Assembly (NCBI RefSeq): GCF_030142075.1
Contig: NZ_CP126241.1
Location: 2,170,001 to 2,234,000, forward strand
Direction of reading: 5' to 3'
Source of the DNA: Arthrobacter sp. zg-Y20
Lineage (GTDB): Bacteria > Actinomycetota > Actinomycetes > Actinomycetales > Micrococcaceae
DNA: 64,000 bases
The number at the start of each line of letters is the position of its first letter. Positions within the stretch are counted from its first letter, which is position 1. The position numbers and the translations under genes are program-made. Below, in pieces: positions 63,361 through 64,000 of the stretch. The notes below the pieces were generated by a model that was not told the DNA's origin, made no database searches, and saw only the letters and a program-made list of their open reading frames with translations.

Positions 63361-63861
63361 TCAGTTCCCCACGAAACAGCGTCCGCCGGCGAGGACCGGC
63401 AGGACGCTGACCGTGACCTTGCCGTCCCGGACTTCGCCGAAGATACATTCACCGCCCTCGACCGCTGCCCCCTGGATGGCATCGACGTCCAGGCCGGTGG
63501 GCGTTCGGTCCGCGGACACCTCCACGCTCGGCTCGGCAAAACCGGCGGCCACGAAAGCCTGCATGATGCCGCTCCGGTCAGGTGACGGTTCCGCCCCGGC
63601 CAACTCTTCCAACCGGGCCTTCAGCGCCAGTGCTTCCGGGCTGTCCCCGGCCTGCCGGGCCGCTGGATCCTCAGTTTGGGCGCCGGCATTTTGGGTGCCG
63701 GCCCCGGACGGTACCGGCTGGCCGGACTCCCCCGCAGCGGCCCCGCAGCCTACTGCCCCGACGGCGAGCGCCATGGTTAACAGGAGCACGGCCGGTACCC
63801 GGAGGAAGGTGCCGGGTGCCGTGGGCACCAGGGAGGGCGTTCGGCTCGGGTCATGTGTCAC
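63361..63861 (-). CDS. Secreted or lipid-anchored DUF6993-like protein
   Basis: 166 residues. Hydrophobic segment LRVPAVLLLTMALAVGAVGC at the N-terminus with a weak lipobox (AVGC), then a low-complexity stretch and a conserved C-terminal domain with two cysteines (GGECIFGEVRDGKVTVSV and GGRCFVGN), possibly disulfide-bonded. Proteins of this type flank ettA in Micrococcaceae and relatives. GTG start. No known function. Confidence 0.7.
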   Translation of the reverse strand: MTHDPSRTPSLVPTAPGTFLRVPAVLLLTMALAVGAVGCGAAAGESGQPVPSGAGTQNAGAQTEDPAARQAGDSPEALALKARLEELAGAEPSPDRSGIMQAFVAAGFAEPSVEVSADRTPTGLDVDAIQGAAVEGGECIFGEVRDGKVTVSVLPVLAGGRCFVGN

Positions 63862-63920
63862 CGGGCGATTGTGTCATGCAGCACAGGAAGTGGCCACCGA
63901 ACCCGCTGAACGTCAACGCG

Positions 63921-64000
63921 CTAGAACGGAGCGGCGGCACGGTCCCGTTCCGGCTGGTCCGCGTCTGCGTCAGCATCTCCTCGGCCCGGTGATTCGTCCC
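63921..64000 (-). CDS. ssb: C-terminal end of single-stranded DNA-binding protein (truncated by window)
   Basis: The minus-strand frame entering from the window edge codes an acidic tail DESPGRGDADADADQPERD then RAAAPF and stop. An acidic end finishing in PF is the protein-interaction tip of SSB proteins, and in mycobacteria an SSB-like gene (Rv2478c) lies next to ettA. Only 25 residues are visible, so the call rests on tail and context. Confidence 0.5.
   Translation of the reverse strand, partial: DESPGRGDADADADQPERDRAAAPF

Overview
This window is a chromosomal segment of a high-GC Gram-positive bacterium of the Micrococcaceae (Arthrobacter/Pseudarthrobacter-like). The evidence is GC-rich codon use, frequent GTG/TTG starts, a class Ib nrdHIEF operon, a T-box in front of ileS, an actinobacterial nadD-rsfS-phosphatase cluster, and a core gene order that from memory parallels Mycobacterium tuberculosis Rv2419c-Rv2478c (phosphatase, rsfS, nadD, proA, proB, obg, rpmA, rplU, rne, ndk, DUF4233, folC, valS, clpX, clpP2, clpP1, tig, nei, rpiB, Rv2466c-like protein, pepN, glbO, thioesterase, ettA, ssb-like). 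No prophage, insertion sequence, CRISPR array or complete defence system is visible.

Layout. 1-4.9 kb: end of a MOSC-domain gene, then nrdHIEF on the minus strand behind two NrdR-like boxes; a third, better box lies in front of the neighbouring lysR. 4.9-10.8 kb: LysR regulator with a FUSC transporter, a divergent TetR/SDR pair around a perfect palindrome, an App1-type phosphatase and a fatty acid desaturase. 10.9-14.5 kb: a plus-strand operon of aldolase/racemase-fold enzyme, aldonolactone oxidase and lysoplasmalogenase. 14.4-17.4 kb: an NAD salvage operon pnuC-nadR-nrtR with a palindromic operator, then two identical tRNA-Ala genes. 17.4-29.6 kb: core minus-strand genes from a histidine phosphatase through nadD, proA, proB, obg, rpmA, rplU to a long RNase E/G. 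30-38.5 kb: VKOR, a stand-alone maltokinase-cap protein, a PRISE-like SDR, ndk, DUF4233, folC and T-box-controlled ileS.

38.6-41.6 kb is the accessory spot: an SDR, a DUF559 nuclease-like gene with a repeat-derived tail, about 0.7 kb of non-coding DNA holding a pair of 106-bp repeats with inverted arms, and a pentanucleotide microsatellite abutting a DUF488 gene. 41.6-51.3 kb: valS, an Rv2466c-like oxidoreductase lacking its second active-site cysteine, clpX, clpP2, clpP1 (with a ClgR-like box), tig, tRNA-Pro, tRNA-Gly, a Fpg/Nei glycosylase and rpiB. 51.5-54.8 kb: a secreted metzincin-like protease with about 11 LGFP repeats. 55-64 kb: pepN, OsmC, MscS, truncated haemoglobin, two thioesterases, ettA, a secreted DUF6993-like protein and the C-terminal tip of an SSB.

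The genes fall into coherent jobs: deoxynucleotide supply (nrd), NAD supply (pnuC, nadR, nrtR, nadD), proline synthesis, ribosome production (rplU, rpmA, obg, rsfS, ettA), aminoacyl-tRNA supply (ileS, valS, tRNAs) and protein quality control (tig, clpP1, clpP2, clpX). No clearly new multi-gene system stands out. The strongest unexplained signals are the repeat-rich 39.4-41.2 kb spot, the NrdR-like box before lysR, the CPFA-type Rv2466c homologue and the LGFP-repeat protease. All family calls are from reading the sequence; none was checked by a search.
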